Below the pieces are notes generated by a model, which saw only the letters and a list, made by a program, of their open reading frames with translations, was not told where the DNA came from and ran no database searches. A program made the translations under genes and the position numbers. This document shows, piece by piece, positions 24,226-36,370 of a stretch of 64,000 nt of DNA (the first letter of the stretch is position 1; each line of letters begins with the position of its first letter). The stretch covers positions 1-64,000 of the forward strand of contig RHKP01000016.1 of NCBI GenBank assembly GCA_008363215.1, written 5' to 3'. The stretch is from Cyanobacteria bacterium CYA. GTDB lineage: Bacteria; Planctomycetota; Phycisphaerae; Phycisphaerales; UBA1924.

Positions 24226-24921
24226 TCAGGCGCGGTGCAGCAGCCAGTGATACACATCATCGGTATCAGACAGATCCGGCACAACCCGATGGGCGCCGGC
24301 GCGTTGCAGCGTGGACATGTCGGTGTACCCCGTCGCCACGCCCAGCACGCGGCACCCGTTGGCCAGTCCGCACGACACGTCGTGAACGGTGTCCCCGATC
24401 ACCGTCACCCGGTCGGCCGCAAACGTCGGATCGTGGTCGCACCGGTAGCGCTCCAACGCCACGGCCGGCAGGTGCTCGCGCGCCGGCGGCTCGTGCGGAG
24501 ACTGGTCGCCCCACACGTTGAGGACGAAGGGTGTGGAGTCGATGCCCGCGGCCGCGAGTTTCATGCGCCCCGTCTCCTCAAAGTTGCCGGTGAGCACACC
24601 GAGCGTCACCTGCGGGGCCTGTCGCAGGCGTGACAGGAGTTCGGGTACACCGGGAAGCGTGAGAGACTCGAGCGAAGCCAGGCGGGCGGGAAGATGCCGC
24701 GCATAGCCCGCCCGCATCGCGGCACAGCGCTCCGGCGTGATCTCGAATCCGTTGTCGCGGATCAGGTCTCGGATGATGAGCGGATCGAGCCTCCCCGCGT
24801 AGGCCGTGCGCTTTTCGTCAAACGCCGGCCCGAAGAGTTCCCTGCCGGCGTCACCCATGGCTTTCATACCCGCGCCGGCGGTCTTGATGAGCGTCAGATC
24901 GATGTCAAAGAGAATGAGCAA
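24226..24921 (-). CDS. HAD-superfamily hydrolase (phosphoglycolate phosphatase-like)
   Basis: Haloacid dehalogenase-type phosphatase, 231 aa. Motif I is FDIDLTLI, motif II is LGVLTGN, and motif IV is VTVIGDTVHDVSCG; the helical cap lies between residues ~18 and 90. The substrate is not known. Phosphoglycolate or beta-phosphoglucomutase-like groups are close, but motif I has DxDLTLI instead of DxDGTL. The start appears to be TTG at 24921 because motif I begins at once; no Met lies in the first 17 residues. It is followed by the DUF418 gene. Confidence 0.85.
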   Translation of the reverse strand: MLILFDIDLTLIKTAGAGMKAMGDAGRELFGPAFDEKRTAYAGRLDPLIIRDLIRDNGFEITPERCAAMRAGYARHLPARLASLESLTLPGVPELLSRLRQAPQVTLGVLTGNFEETGRMKLAAAGIDSTPFVLNVWGDQSPHEPPAREHLPAVALERYRCDHDPTFAADRVTVIGDTVHDVSCGLANGCRVLGVATGYTDMSTLQRAGAHRVVPDLSDTDDVYHWLLHRA

Positions 24922-24972
24922 TATGCAGGCCTCGGATGCTGTGGTTGATGGGGAACGCCCGCTGCGGATTGC

Positions 24973-25245
24973 TCAACGGTAGCGGATTTCAAATCCGGCC
25001 TCGCCGGGCACGGGGTCGAGTTCGCCGGTCTGCTCGCTGGTGATGAACAGGCCTCGGTCGCGCCGGATCATGGTCAGCAGGCGGGCGATGTCCAGTTCAT
25101 CCCCCTGCACCTCCAGCCGGACCGACCCGTCCGGGTCATTGCGGACCCATCCGCTGACGGGCAGGGGACGAGCCAGTTCGCGGGTGGCGGCTCGGAAACC
25201 CACACCCTGAACTCTGCCCCGGTAGACAATCACACGGCGCTTCAT
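24973..25245 (-). CDS. acyP: acylphosphatase
   Basis: Small enzyme (90 aa) that splits carboxyl-phosphate bonds such as acetyl phosphate. The active-site signature GRVQGVGFRAATRELA holds the catalytic Arg, and VSGWVRNDPDGSVRLEVQG holds the catalytic Asn. The length is exactly typical. The ATG at 25245 is chosen because the fold starts with RRVIVYRGRVQG; an open frame further upstream is Arg-rich and not needed. Confidence 0.93.
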   Translation of the reverse strand: MKRRVIVYRGRVQGVGFRAATRELARPLPVSGWVRNDPDGSVRLEVQGDELDIARLLTMIRRDRGLFITSEQTGELDPVPGEAGFEIRYR

Positions 25246-25454
25246 GCATTCGTTGTATCCGGGCCGAACTTCCGGGACCACCGACGCACGCGGCAGGCTC
25301 CGACCGGCCGGGGAGCGCCGGCGCAACGGCGGGCGGATTGAAACCCGGCGGATCGGTGCTAGGCTAGCCCCGGCCCCCTGCGCCCGGCTTCCCGGCGCTC
25401 CGGGCTTTGACGCCCCGGACGCGCTCCGGGTGGAACAATGGCACGGGGGCTCGC

Positions 25455-27281
25455 ATGAGTCTGGATGCGCGAAACGACGACAAGCAGCGCGTCAAGGAGG
25501 CATCCGACATCGTCGACCTCGTCGGCTCCCACGTCTCTCTCAAGCCACGCGGACGCGAGTTCGTCGGGCTCTGCCCCTTCCACGACGACCACACACCCTC
25601 GATGGCCGTCATCCCTCACAAGCAGATCTTCTACTGCCACGCGTGCGGCACCGGCGGGGATGTGTTCAGTTTCGTGCAAAAGTATCACCGCATGGACTTC
25701 CGGGCCTCCCTGGAATACCTCGCCCAGCGCGCCGGCATCGAACTGCGTCCGCCGGCGCCGAGCAGGCGAGGTTCAGAAGGCCCAACCACCGGCGACATCG
25801 CCGAGGCCAACCACAGCGCCCACGCGTTCTTCCGCGCTGTCCTCAACCACCCTGAACACGGGCGGGGCGCTCGGGCGGTGATCGCCCGCCGCGGCATCTC
25901 CAGGGAGATGGTCGACCTGTTCGAACTCGGCGCCGCCCCACCCCGGCCCGACGGGCTGATGCTCAAACTCGGCGGCGCGCCCCGGGTGTACCTCGATGCC
26001 GGTCTGATCAAGGAGCGTGAAGGACGCCGCTACGACGCCTTCCGCAATCGAGTGATCTTCCCTATTCACGACCAGATGGGGCGTGTGGTCGCCTTCGGGG
26101 CCCGGCGCATCGACGACGCGGACGAGCCCAAGTACCTCAACTCACCCGAGACGGCGATCTTCCACAAGTCTGACACGCTCTACGGGTTGAAACAGGCGGC
26201 GCGAGCCATACAGCGCGAACGCCACGCCGTCATCGTCGAAGGCTACACCGACGTGATCGCCTGCCATCAGGCGGGCATGAGCAACGTGGTCGGCACGCTG
26301 GGCACTGCCCTGACGCCCGGGCACGCCCGCGTGCTGCGCCGCCTGTGCGATCGTGTGGTGCTTCTCTTCGACGGCGACGAGGCCGGACAGCGGGCCGCCG
26401 ACCGGGCCGTCAACGTGTTCTTCGACGAATCGATCGACGTGAGCATTGCGACGCTGTCGAGCGTGACCGACGCCAAGGACCCCGACGAACTGCTCAAGCG
26501 ACAGGGCGGGCTCGAAGCGCTGCGCAGCGCCATCGCCTCCGGCGTCGACCTGCTCGAGTTTCGCTTCGCCAAGATCCGCAGCGCATGGAGTCAGAAAGGT
26601 CCGGCCGCGCTCAATCGAGCGCTGACCGAGGAAATCCGCGTGCTGGCCGACCTGGGGCTGGGGCGACTGGAACCCAAGGCCCGCGGGCTGATCATCCGAC
26701 GGCTGCACGAACTGACCGGGCTGGAAGCGCAACTGATCTCCGGCGCGGTGTCGAGCGCCGGGCGACGTGGGTCGGGCTCAGCCCGCGAAGAGTCGTCCAA
26801 ACCCGACGGTCTGCGTGTCGGAAAAGCCCTATCGACGGGCGAGTCGGTGCTTGGTTGCCTGCTGATCGAGCCGAAGTTATGGCGCCTCCACTCCGGCTGC
26901 CTGGACCTGCTGCCTACCGAGCAGTCGTTTGAGCGTCCGGAAACCCAGTGCGTGGCCGGGAGAATCCTCGGTCTCGTGCGTGCGGGCGCCGATCCCTCGC
27001 TGGAGTTGGTACTGGACATGGAGACTCGGCCCGAAGTACAGGCGGCGGCGGTGGCGCTGGCGTCAGCGACCGAGACACAGACGGATCACAACCCTGCCCG
27101 CGTGGCAGTGCTGTTTGAAGATTGCCTGGCGCGACTCTGGGCTGTTTCGCCCGGCGCCGCCGGACCGAAGAACGACGTGGAGGAGAGCCTGTCGCAACGA
27201 CTGGAACGTGAACGAGCCTTGCGCCAGAGGCTGGGGCAGAGCGCCCGATCGAATCCCTGGCGGGCCCGGCGAACCGATTGA
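25455..27281 (+). CDS. dnaG: DNA primase DnaG
   Basis: Makes RNA primers for replication. The 608-aa protein has a CHC2 zinc domain (Cys40, His43, Cys61, Cys64), the RNA polymerase core with [21 protein letters not shown], and a Toprim domain: [18 protein letters not shown], then [18 protein letters not shown]. The C-terminal helicase-binding region is present but diverged. ATG at 25455 is chosen because the typical start D[22 protein letters not shown] follows. The sigma factor gene is next on the same strand, the usual macromolecular-synthesis order, but without rpsU. Confidence 0.95.
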   Translation: MSLDARNDDKQRVKEASDIVDLVGSHVSLKPRGREFVGLCPFHDDHTPSMAVIPHKQIFYCHACGTGGDVFSFVQKYHRMDFRASLEYLAQRAGIELRPPAPSRRGSEGPTTGDIAEANHSAHAFFRAVLNHPEHGRGARAVIARRGISREMVDLFELGAAPPRPDGLMLKLGGAPRVYLDAGLIKEREGRRYDAFRNRVIFPIHDQMGRVVAFGARRIDDADEPKYLNSPETAIFHKSDTLYGLKQAARAIQRERHAVIVEGYTDVIACHQAGMSNVVGTLGTALTPGHARVLRRLCDRVVLLFDGDEAGQRAADRAVNVFFDESIDVSIATLSSVTDAKDPDELLKRQGGLEALRSAIASGVDLLEFRFAKIRSAWSQKGPAALNRALTEEIRVLADLGLGRLEPKARGLIIRRLHELTGLEAQLISGAVSSAGRRGSGSAREESSKPDGLRVGKALSTGESVLGCLLIEPKLWRLHSGCLDLLPTEQSFERPETQCVAGRILGLVRAGADPSLELVLDMETRPEVQAAAVALASATETQTDHNPARVAVLFEDCLARLWAVSPGAAGPKNDVEESLSQRLERERALRQRLGQSARSNPWRARRTD

Positions 27282-27348
27282 ACGACTTGGACAGGTCGCG
27301 CAGGTACGATGTGCAATCAACCGGGGCCCGCGCCCGAGGCCGATCTGT

Positions 27349-29253
<1,905 letters not shown>

Positions 29254-29263
29254 GCCGCTTCGA

Positions 29264-29269
29264 TACACT
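29264..29269 (+). promoter_or_regulatory. -10 element before prmC
   Basis: TACACT inside GATACACT, six bases before the GTG start at 29276. It is the same 8-mer as the end of each CRISPR repeat. Confidence 0.5.
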
Positions 29270-29275
29270 GTCTGC

Positions 29276-30202
29276 GTGCCAAGCGACCCCGGCGCCCGCC
29301 CACAGACCTGGACCACCCGGCGACTGCTCGCGTGGATGAACACCGCCTTTACGGAAAAAGGCCTGGACTCTCCTCGCCTGTGCGCAGAGATGCTCGTCGC
29401 CCATGTGCTGGGCTGCGACCGCCTGCGCCTGTACACCGACCCCGATCGCCCGGCCAGCCCGCTGGAACGCGAAACCCTGCGGGGTTTGGTCGCGAGGGCA
29501 CTTCGGCACGAGCCGATTCAGTACCTCGTGGGCGAGGCCTGGTTTTTCGGACTCCCGCTGTACGTCGACCGGCGCGTGCTCGTGCCGCGGGCGTGTACGG
29601 AAGCGATCGTCGAGCAGGTGATCCAGCACGCGCGTGCGCGCCCGGGCTTTGGCGGGCCCTCGGGGGAAGCCACGCTCATCGCCGACGTGTGCACCGGCTC
29701 GGGCTGCATCGCCGTCGCGCTGGCCAGGCACCTGCCCCACGCCCGCGTCATCGCCACCGACATCTCGCCCGACGCCCTCGAAGTGACCGCAAGGAACGCC
29801 GAGCGTCATGGAGTGTCCGATCGGCTTGACCTCCGCGCCGGCAACCTGCTCGAACCCGTGCTCGCCCACGCGGCCGCCGGACAGAATCAGGCCCTGTCCT
29901 ACCTCTGTTCCAACCCCCCGTACATCCTCGACGCCGAGTGGGACGCCGTGCCGCGCAACGTGCGAGAGCACGAGCCCGAACGGGCGCTGCGCGGCGGGCC
30001 TGACGGACTGCAACTGGTCGCCCCGATTGTCGCCGGCGCGGCCGCACTGCTGCGCCCGGGCGGCCTGCTGCTGGTCGAGATCGCATCGGTGACACGCGAG
30101 CAGGTGCTGGATCTGTGCCGTTCAACGCAGGCCTTTGAACAGCCAACCGTGCTCAACGACCTGGAAGGCAAGCCGCGCACGCTCGTGGCGGTACGGTCCT
30201 GA
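29276..30202 (+). CDS. prmC: peptide chain release factor N5-glutamine methyltransferase
   Basis: Methylates the GGQ glutamine of release factors. The 308-aa protein has the N-terminal helical domain, the link PIQYLVGEAWFFGLPLYVDRRVLVPR, the SAM site DVCTGSGCIAVALA (137-148), the acidic TDIS and the catalytic NPPY (213-216). The GTG start at 29276 lies six bases after GATACACT. It follows the sigma factor gene by 22 bases. prfA is not in this window. Confidence 0.93.
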   Translation: MPSDPGARPQTWTTRRLLAWMNTAFTEKGLDSPRLCAEMLVAHVLGCDRLRLYTDPDRPASPLERETLRGLVARALRHEPIQYLVGEAWFFGLPLYVDRRVLVPRACTEAIVEQVIQHARARPGFGGPSGEATLIADVCTGSGCIAVALARHLPHARVIATDISPDALEVTARNAERHGVSDRLDLRAGNLLEPVLAHAAAGQNQALSYLCSNPPYILDAEWDAVPRNVREHEPERALRGGPDGLQLVAPIVAGAAALLRPGGLLLVEIASVTREQVLDLCRSTQAFEQPTVLNDLEGKPRTLVAVRS

Positions 30203-30272
30203 CCCTTGTACCGCAGGCCCGTCTTCAGGTCGATGCAGACCACAAACGTGCGCGGCTTGACATGCCCGGCGC

Positions 30273-31946
30273 TCAGGTCGGCGGCTGGCTCTTGCCGTCG
30301 TGTGCGGTCCCGTCAGCCTGGGCCAGCGCCTTGCGCACCTGTTCGAGCAGCACTTCGATCTCGAAGGGCTTGAAGATCACCGCCTGAAGGCCCTCCTGGC
30401 TGGCGCGGACGATCGAGTGGTGCGGGTCATAGCCGAAACCGGTCATGAGGATGACGCGGGTGTTCACGCTTGCCTTCCGCGCGGCCGAAAACACTTCGTA
30501 CCCGTTGCGGTCGTGCATCTGGATGTCGCTGATGACCAGGTCGAAGCGCGGGGCATTCTGACGCACCGCCTCTTCCACGTGCGCGATCGCCTCGTCACCC
30601 GATCCTGCGATCTCCACCGTCGCGCCCTTGCTCCGCAGCAGTTCCCCGATGATCTTGCGGATCTTCGGATGATCGTCGGCTACGAGAATCCGACGCCCGG
30701 CGATCAGCGGGTCCTGGGTCTTCTCGGCGAAGGCCCGCTCCACGCCCAGCAGCGTCTGCGGGCCCGAGGCCACGTCCTTGACACGCGACCGGATCGCCTC
30801 GACGTCGGCCCGAATGCGGGCGATGTGCCCCGCGGCCTCGGGCGCCGTGACATGAGTCGGGTCGATCAGCCAGTCCACCTCGTTGAGAATGTCTTCGAGC
30901 GGCTCGTTGAGTTCACCCTCGAAGCGTCCGCTCACGCTGCGGTTGGTCGTGCAGCGTTCGAGCACCAGCAGGTCGAGCATGTGGAGCGCCAGCGCGATCG
31001 ACCGCGCGAACATCTCCATGAAGTACCTGTCTTCTTCGTCAAAGGCCCGCACCTTCTGCGACTCGATGTCGATGATGCCGATCACCTGATGGTGCAACAG
31101 CAACGGCACCGTCAGCGAACTCTGCGCCCCCGCCAGCCCGGGAAGAAACAACTCGTTCGACTGCGCATCCGAGCAGATGAAACTCTGCCCCGTCGCCGCC
31201 ACGTATCCGCTGATGCCCGATCCGTCGGCCTCGGGGTACAACTCCAGATCCTGGATTTCCTGCGGCAGCCCCTTGGACATCACCAGTTGCAGCCGGCGCG
31301 TCCGCTCGTCGATCAGGAATATGGCAAAGTGGTCATAGTGCAGCACGTCGCGCATGTAGCGGACGATCTTTTCTTCGAGAACCCGCAGCCGGTCCATCGA
31401 GTTCATCTTCGCGATCGCTTCGGCGTCCAGACGGACCAGTTCGTACCCCGCCCGGTCGATCGCCTCCATCTTCTGTTGACGCCGGCGTTGCCGCGTGACG
31501 TCGTGCATCACCGCCACTACACGCGCCGCGTCGTCAGCCCGGCAGACTTCGTCTTCGCTCTTCCGGCGGACCGCCGGGGTGACGAACACCTCGAACATCT
31601 TGGTCTCATCACCCGAACTGACGTCGAACTTGCACACAAGATCCCGCAGTGTCGCCGTGCCCGACTGGGTCCGCTGGGCGAACCAGGCGGCCGCCTCGGC
31701 GCACACCGAGCGGATGCGCGAGCGCGTCACATCGTCCATTGAGCCGAAGCAGTCGTTGGCCCACAGCACCTTCCCGTTGCCGTCCGAAAGGATGACTCCC
31801 TCAATAAGGGCGTTGACAGCGAGCGCGGCGGCTTCCACCGCCTGCTCGGCGACCAACTCGGTCCCCTCAGGCAGCGCGCTTTGCAACTGCGCCAACTCCT
31901 CGGGAGACATACCCCGGGTTGTGACCCACACGCGGCCCTTCGGCAT
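30273..31946 (-). CDS. PAS-GAF-receiver signalling protein
   Basis: Cytoplasmic signalling protein of 557 aa. Domains: a PAS-like sensor (~40-165; NALIEGVILSDGNGKVLWANDCF), a GAF domain (~215-345; LHYDHFAIFLIDERTRRLQLVMSKG and VPLLLHHQVIGIIDIES), a helical stretch where a histidine-kinase dimerisation domain would be, then a C-terminal response-regulator receiver (RRILVADDHPKIRKIIGELL, Asp in LVISDIQM, Lys in IFKPFE). There is no ATPase domain and no clear phospho-accepting His, so it cannot autophosphorylate and probably receives phosphate from another kinase. The ATG start at 31946 is not strongly supported. It is convergent with prmC. Confidence 0.8.
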   Translation of the reverse strand: MPKGRVWVTTRGMSPEELAQLQSALPEGTELVAEQAVEAAALAVNALIEGVILSDGNGKVLWANDCFGSMDDVTRSRIRSVCAEAAAWFAQRTQSGTATLRDLVCKFDVSSGDETKMFEVFVTPAVRRKSEDEVCRADDAARVVAVMHDVTRQRRRQQKMEAIDRAGYELVRLDAEAIAKMNSMDRLRVLEEKIVRYMRDVLHYDHFAIFLIDERTRRLQLVMSKGLPQEIQDLELYPEADGSGISGYVAATGQSFICSDAQSNELFLPGLAGAQSSLTVPLLLHHQVIGIIDIESQKVRAFDEEDRYFMEMFARSIALALHMLDLLVLERCTTNRSVSGRFEGELNEPLEDILNEVDWLIDPTHVTAPEAAGHIARIRADVEAIRSRVKDVASGPQTLLGVERAFAEKTQDPLIAGRRILVADDHPKIRKIIGELLRSKGATVEIAGSGDEAIAHVEEAVRQNAPRFDLVISDIQMHDRNGYEVFSAARKASVNTRVILMTGFGYDPHHSIVRASQEGLQAVIFKPFEIEVLLEQVRKALAQADGTAHDGKSQPPT

Positions 31947-32061
31947 CTTGCTGGAACCCTGAGGTTGGTGTTCGCTTACAACCAAGTCTATCGCCCATTC
32001 CCCGCCCGGCCCAACAAACCTGGGACACCGCACTCTCCACTTTCACCCGATCCTCGCCCGA

Positions 32062-32067
32062 TATGCT
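32062..32067 (+). promoter_or_regulatory. -10 element before the Gld-type ABC operon
   Basis: TATGCT, six bases before the GTG at 32074 (nine before the ATG at 32077). The sequence upstream reads CGCCCGATATGCT. Confidence 0.45.
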
Positions 32068-32073
32068 CCCTCA

Positions 32074-33012
32074 GTGATGATCTTCGCCCGTTCGATCTCC
32101 AAGAGATTCGGTTCCGTCGACGCGGTTTGCGAACTCACCTTCGCGCTCCAGGTGGGGCAGATCGCCGGCCTGCTCGGACCCAACGGCGCCGGAAAGAGCA
32201 CCACCATCCGCATGATCACCGGCTTCCTCGCCCCGGATCGCGGCACCGTCCAGGTCGGCGGGCACGACATGCTCACCGACCCGCAGGCCGCCCGGGCCCT
32301 CATCGGCTACCTGCCCGAATCCTGCCCGATCTATCCTGAGATGCGGGCCATCGACTATCTCCGCTATCGGGCCCGTCTGTTCGGGCTCGACCGCCGCGCC
32401 GCCCGCCGCAGCGCCGATCGGTGCGCCGACCGCTGTCGCATTGGGTCCATGGCCCGCAAGCGCGTGTCGGCGCTGAGCAAGGGCTATCGGCAGCGCGTCG
32501 GGCTGGCGTCGACACTCCTGCACGACCCGGCGGTGCTCATCCTCGACGAGCCCACCAACGGGCTCGACCCGGGGCAGATCCGCGAAGCCCGCAGCCTCAT
32601 CCGCGAACTGGCCGAGAACCGCACCATGCTCATTTCCAGCCACATCCTGCCCGAGATCGAGCGCACGTGCGACCGGGTGCTGGTGATCGCGGGCGGACGC
32701 CTGTGCGCCGACGGGCCGCCCTCCGATCTGCTTCCCACGCGCGGGCAGCGTCTGCACATGGAGTGCAAAGTCGAGCCTGCTCACCCGGTTTTCGTCGCCA
32801 TCGGCAACCTCCCGGGCGTTCGCATCGAAACAGCAACGCCGCTCGATGACCGGTGGACCGGCGCAGACCTGCACCTCGACGAGCCCGGCCTGCGCGAGCG
32901 CATCGCCGGCGAACTGAACGCCCACGGCGTGCTGGTGCGAGAACTGACGCTCAGACGTGAGTCGCTGGAAGACGCGTTCGTGCGCCTGGCCGACCCGGAG
33001 GCCCGCGCATGA
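32074..33012 (+). CDS. ABC transporter ATP-binding protein (GldA/NatA-like)
   Basis: ATPase of an ABC-2 type exporter, 312 aa. Walker A LLGPNGAGKSTTIRMITGF, Q-loop IGYLPES, signature LSKGYRQRVGLA, Walker B AVLILDEPTNGLDPGQ and switch His in SSHILPE are complete. The C-terminal ~85 residues form the usual extra domain of this subgroup. It overlaps the permease ATG by 4 bases, and that gene overlaps the next, so three genes form a unit like gldA-gldF-gldG of Bacteroidetes. In planctomycetes such sets are common but their cargo is unknown. GTG 32074 or ATG 32077 may be the start. Confidence 0.88.
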   Translation: MMIFARSISKRFGSVDAVCELTFALQVGQIAGLLGPNGAGKSTTIRMITGFLAPDRGTVQVGGHDMLTDPQAARALIGYLPESCPIYPEMRAIDYLRYRARLFGLDRRAARRSADRCADRCRIGSMARKRVSALSKGYRQRVGLASTLLHDPAVLILDEPTNGLDPGQIREARSLIRELAENRTMLISSHILPEIERTCDRVLVIAGGRLCADGPPSDLLPTRGQRLHMECKVEPAHPVFVAIGNLPGVRIETATPLDDRWTGADLHLDEPGLRERIAGELNAHGVLVRELTLRRESLEDAFVRLADPEARA

Positions 33013-33731
33013 AGTCCGCCTGGGTGCTCGCCACGCGTGAACTGGGCTCGATGTTCCGCACGCCGGTGGGCTGGCTTGTCATGGCGCTGTTCACCTTCCT
33101 GACCGGATTGGTGTTTGTGACCAACACGCTCAGCCCCGGGGCGCCGAGCACGCTGCGCTACTTTTTTTCCACCTCGGCGTTTCTCCTCGTGCCGATCGCT
33201 CCGGCCGTGTCAATGCGACTGTTCAGCGAGGAGTATCGCTCCGGCTCGTACGAGGTGCTCGGAACCGCGCCGCTCGGGGCGTGGACACTGGCGCTGGGCA
33301 AACTGGGGGGCTCCCTGCTGTTCCTGGCGCTCATGCTCGCCCCCACCCTCGTCTTCCCCGGCATTCTCTTCGCCTGCTCCGATCCGCTGCCCGACCCCGG
33401 ACCGATGCTGACCGGGTATCTCGGGCTTCTGCTGATCGGCGCGGTGTACGTCTCCATCGGTGCCTTCGCCTCGGCCCTGACCGCCAGCCAGACACTGGCC
33501 TTCCTCGCCACGGTCATGTTCCTCGTGCTCTTCTCGCTGGCCTCGGGCACGCTGTCGACCCGCGTGGGCGAGCCGTTCAACCTCGTCCTGCTCTCGCTGT
33601 CGATAGACCAGCGGATGCGTGACTTCGCCGCCGGCGTCCTCGACACGGCTCACCTGATCTACCTCCTCGGGCTCGTCGGCGTGTTCTCGACACTGACGAC
33701 CGCCGCCCTGGCGATGCGGAGGTGGAGATGA
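33009..33731 (+). CDS. ABC-2 type permease (GldF-like)
   Basis: Membrane subunit of 240 aa with six hydrophobic helices. The beginning SAWVLATRELGSMFRTPVGWLVMALFTFLTGLVF and the motif MRLFSEEYRSGSYEVLGTAPLGAWTLALGKLGGSLLF are typical for GldF-like permeases. The start codon overlaps the ATPase stop, and its stop overlaps the next ATG (ATGA). Confidence 0.85.
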   Translation: MKSAWVLATRELGSMFRTPVGWLVMALFTFLTGLVFVTNTLSPGAPSTLRYFFSTSAFLLVPIAPAVSMRLFSEEYRSGSYEVLGTAPLGAWTLALGKLGGSLLFLALMLAPTLVFPGILFACSDPLPDPGPMLTGYLGLLLIGAVYVSIGAFASALTASQTLAFLATVMFLVLFSLASGTLSTRVGEPFNLVLLSLSIDQRMRDFAAGVLDTAHLIYLLGLVGVFSTLTTAALAMRRWR

Positions 33732-35833
33732 TCGCACGCCGTCCCATCGCGTGGGCATCGACCCAGGTCGTCGTCGCGGCCGTGCTGCTCGGCGTAGTGC
33801 TGGGAAATCTCAGCGGGGCCCGCACGCGGGCAAGGTTCGACTGGACCAGCACGGGGCTACATCGCCTCAGCCCGCGCACCGAGCAACTGCTCGCCCACCT
33901 CGACGGGCGCTATGAAATCGTGCTGGCCATCGACCGGGCCGGAGTCGATCGCGCCTCGTACGACGCGGTGATCGACCTGTTCAGCAATCTTTCGCGCCGG
34001 TCCGATCACGTGGGTTTCCGCACCGTCGACGTCGGACAGGCCGGCGGACGCTCGCAGTTTGAGGCGCTCGTGTCACGCCTTCGCGACCGCGATCGTCCGG
34101 CGGCGATCGAACAGGCCGGATTGCTGGCCGCGTCGCTGGACCGGCTTGATCGGGTCGGCGTGCAACTGGCAGATCTGCGTACCCGGCTGGAGACTCTGGC
34201 GGAAAGCGTACCGACGGATCGCGCTGACGCGGGAGCGATCCGGCGTTTCCTTCAGCAGGCAGGCGCGCTCGCGGGGGCGCAGGGTCAGCAGACCAGGTCG
34301 CTGGCCGCCGAAGCCCGCCCGCCGCTGGCGCCCGAAGGAAGCGAACTGCCCGATACGCCCCGTCTGCGCGATCAACTCGTGCCCGAGTTCGAGCGCCTGC
34401 GAACGCAGGTTGACACGCTGGCGACGCAACTGGGTCGCTATGCCTCGACCGACGCGATGCCCGAGGAATCACGCACCATCGCCGGCGCGATGTCGCGAGA
34501 ACTAACGCAGATGCGCGATGATCTGGCTGCACAGACCGACCTTCTGCGCCGGCTGGAAGCGCCTCCGGTGTTCCGCGTCGCGGCGGCGCTGGAAGCGGGC
34601 GAGGCCTGCATCGTCATCGGCCCGCCGGGCGCGGGGCTGACAGCCATCGATCGGCAGGCGCTCTTTCCCCCGGTCCAGTCACTCAGCGGTGCCGGTGTGG
34701 CGGTAGCGGGCGAAGTCGCACGCCGCGCCGAGGATCTGGTCGCCATCGCACTGACAACGCTGACCTCGCCCTCGCGTCCGATCGTCGTCTTCGTGCACGC
34801 GGAGATCGAGCCTCTCGTGCTCACGTCGCCCTCGTTCGAGCAACTGATCGAGCACGCGCGGCTGCGCGGGCTTGACGTGATCGAGTGGGCCACGATCACC
34901 CGGCCTGAACCGCCCGGCATCGAGGCCATCAACCCCGACGCCCTGCGCCCGGTGGTGTACCTGGTCATCAGCCCCAACAGCGTGGCCCCCAGCCCGGGCC
35001 AGGACCCGGAAATGTCGGGCGCGCGACGCGCCACCCGCCTGGCGGCCACGCTCAGCGCGCTGATCGAACGCGGAGAGTCGGTGCTGCTGTCCGTGAATCC
35101 GTCGATCTTTCCGACCTATGGCGACACCGACCCGATCGCCGCCGTGCTCGCGCCGTTCGGGCTCAAGGCCTTGACCGGCTCACCGCTGGTCGCCCAGCGC
35201 GCCACCCAGCGCGGGCTTGAGCCCGGCACAACGCTGATCGCACGCGGCACCCCAGGCGAGCACCCGCTGCAGCGGGCGCTGCGCGATCTGCCCACCATGC
35301 TGCTCTGGCCGATCGCGATTGATGTGTCGCCGACCCCCGGTGTGAAAACCGTGGACCTCTTGAACGTGGCAGGCGGCGACGGGCTGTGGATGGAGAACCA
35401 GTGGATCGCCCTCTGGCAGGTGCAAGCCGGCGCCACCTCGCCCGACGTGACCTTTGACCCCGCCCGCGATGCGCGCCGTCCGACGTACACGCTCGCCGCG
35501 GCCGCAGAGCGCCGGACCGGCGGCGGACCCACGCAGCGGGTCGTGCTGGTGGGATCCAACGGGTGGGCCCTCGATCGAGTCGCCCAGCCTCGCGCGGCTG
35601 TGGACGGCCGCCTCGTGGCGGTCCATCCGGGCAATCTGGAACTGTTCGACGCGTGCGTCTCGTGGTTGGCAGGCGCAGACGACGAGATTGCGCGCGGCGT
35701 CAGCGGATCGGGCGCTCCGCTGATCCGCCCGCTCGATGACACCTCGCTGTCCCGTCTCCGCTGGCTGGCGATCGCGGGTATGCCGATGCTGATCCTCCTG
35801 GCCGGCGTCGTCTACCGCGTAGTGAAGGGCTAA
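33728..35833 (+). CDS. GldG-like ABC auxiliary membrane protein
   Basis: Protein of 701 aa with one helix near the N-terminus (WASTQVVVAAVLLGVVLGNL) and one near the C-terminus (LRWLAIAGMPMLILLAGVVYRVV), and a large exposed middle. This is the layout of GldG / ABC_transp_aux proteins. FDWTSTGLHRLSPRTEQLLAHLDGRYEIVLAI matches the family start (DLT.. RLS..T..LL..L). Residues ~100-260 contain long helices that could form coiled coils. A cytoplasmic or periplasmic side for the domain is not decided. It is last of the three overlapping genes, and no terminator follows. Confidence 0.8.
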   Translation: MIARRPIAWASTQVVVAAVLLGVVLGNLSGARTRARFDWTSTGLHRLSPRTEQLLAHLDGRYEIVLAIDRAGVDRASYDAVIDLFSNLSRRSDHVGFRTVDVGQAGGRSQFEALVSRLRDRDRPAAIEQAGLLAASLDRLDRVGVQLADLRTRLETLAESVPTDRADAGAIRRFLQQAGALAGAQGQQTRSLAAEARPPLAPEGSELPDTPRLRDQLVPEFERLRTQVDTLATQLGRYASTDAMPEESRTIAGAMSRELTQMRDDLAAQTDLLRRLEAPPVFRVAAALEAGEACIVIGPPGAGLTAIDRQALFPPVQSLSGAGVAVAGEVARRAEDLVAIALTTLTSPSRPIVVFVHAEIEPLVLTSPSFEQLIEHARLRGLDVIEWATITRPEPPGIEAINPDALRPVVYLVISPNSVAPSPGQDPEMSGARRATRLAATLSALIERGESVLLSVNPSIFPTYGDTDPIAAVLAPFGLKALTGSPLVAQRATQRGLEPGTTLIARGTPGEHPLQRALRDLPTMLLWPIAIDVSPTPGVKTVDLLNVAGGDGLWMENQWIALWQVQAGATSPDVTFDPARDARRPTYTLAAAAERRTGGGPTQRVVLVGSNGWALDRVAQPRAAVDGRLVAVHPGNLELFDACVSWLAGADDEIARGVSGSGAPLIRPLDDTSLSRLRWLAIAGMPMLILLAGVVYRVVKG

Positions 35834-36370
35834 TAGGACCTTCACAGTCGTCCCGAGAATCGCCTGGCAAACGTCTCCGGCCGCATTCTCTCCTGCACAC
35901 ACCGACCACATTTCCCAAGATCGCGCTCAGTGCGCGAAAAGTGGTTGACTTGCGACCGCCCGGTCGGCATCTTGTATGTCGGAGAGAGAGGCCGGCTGGA
36001 AACCGGACCTTCCAACAAGTCCCCGCGCCGGGCGCGGGTGCGGCGCTGCATCACCGGCTGCTCGGCCGTGCGCCGCCCGTGCTGACCTGCTCAGCCCCCG
36101 GCCGATCATTTGCGGCGGGAGCCCGCGTTCGTGTGCGGGCTTTCGTCGCTTTGTGCCGCAGGGGAGTGACGCGAGGTCACTCCGATTCAAGTTGAGCCGC
36201 GGGGCGTGCGAGCGCGCCGGAGAAGTGCCAGTCTTCGGGCCTCTCTCCGGGTCGGAGTCAAGGGGAACTCGGGCGGTGCAGGGTGGTTGCCGCCCGGACC
36301 CGTGTCAGGCGACTCACAACGGTCCGGCGTCCCGCGGCGCACCAGATTCGGGTTTGGAGCCGACGCGGTA
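35834..36370. other. long intergenic region, no supported gene
   Basis: No gene can be supported in these 537 bases. A TTGACT at 35946 is a possible -35 but has no good -10 at the right spacing. At 35990-36006 a short palindrome GGCCGGCTGGAAACCGG appears, similar to the core of the first CRISPR spacer and to a site at 53296. An open plus-strand frame from 35976 has Arg/Ser/Pro-rich composition and no ribosome-binding site. Confidence 0.5.
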
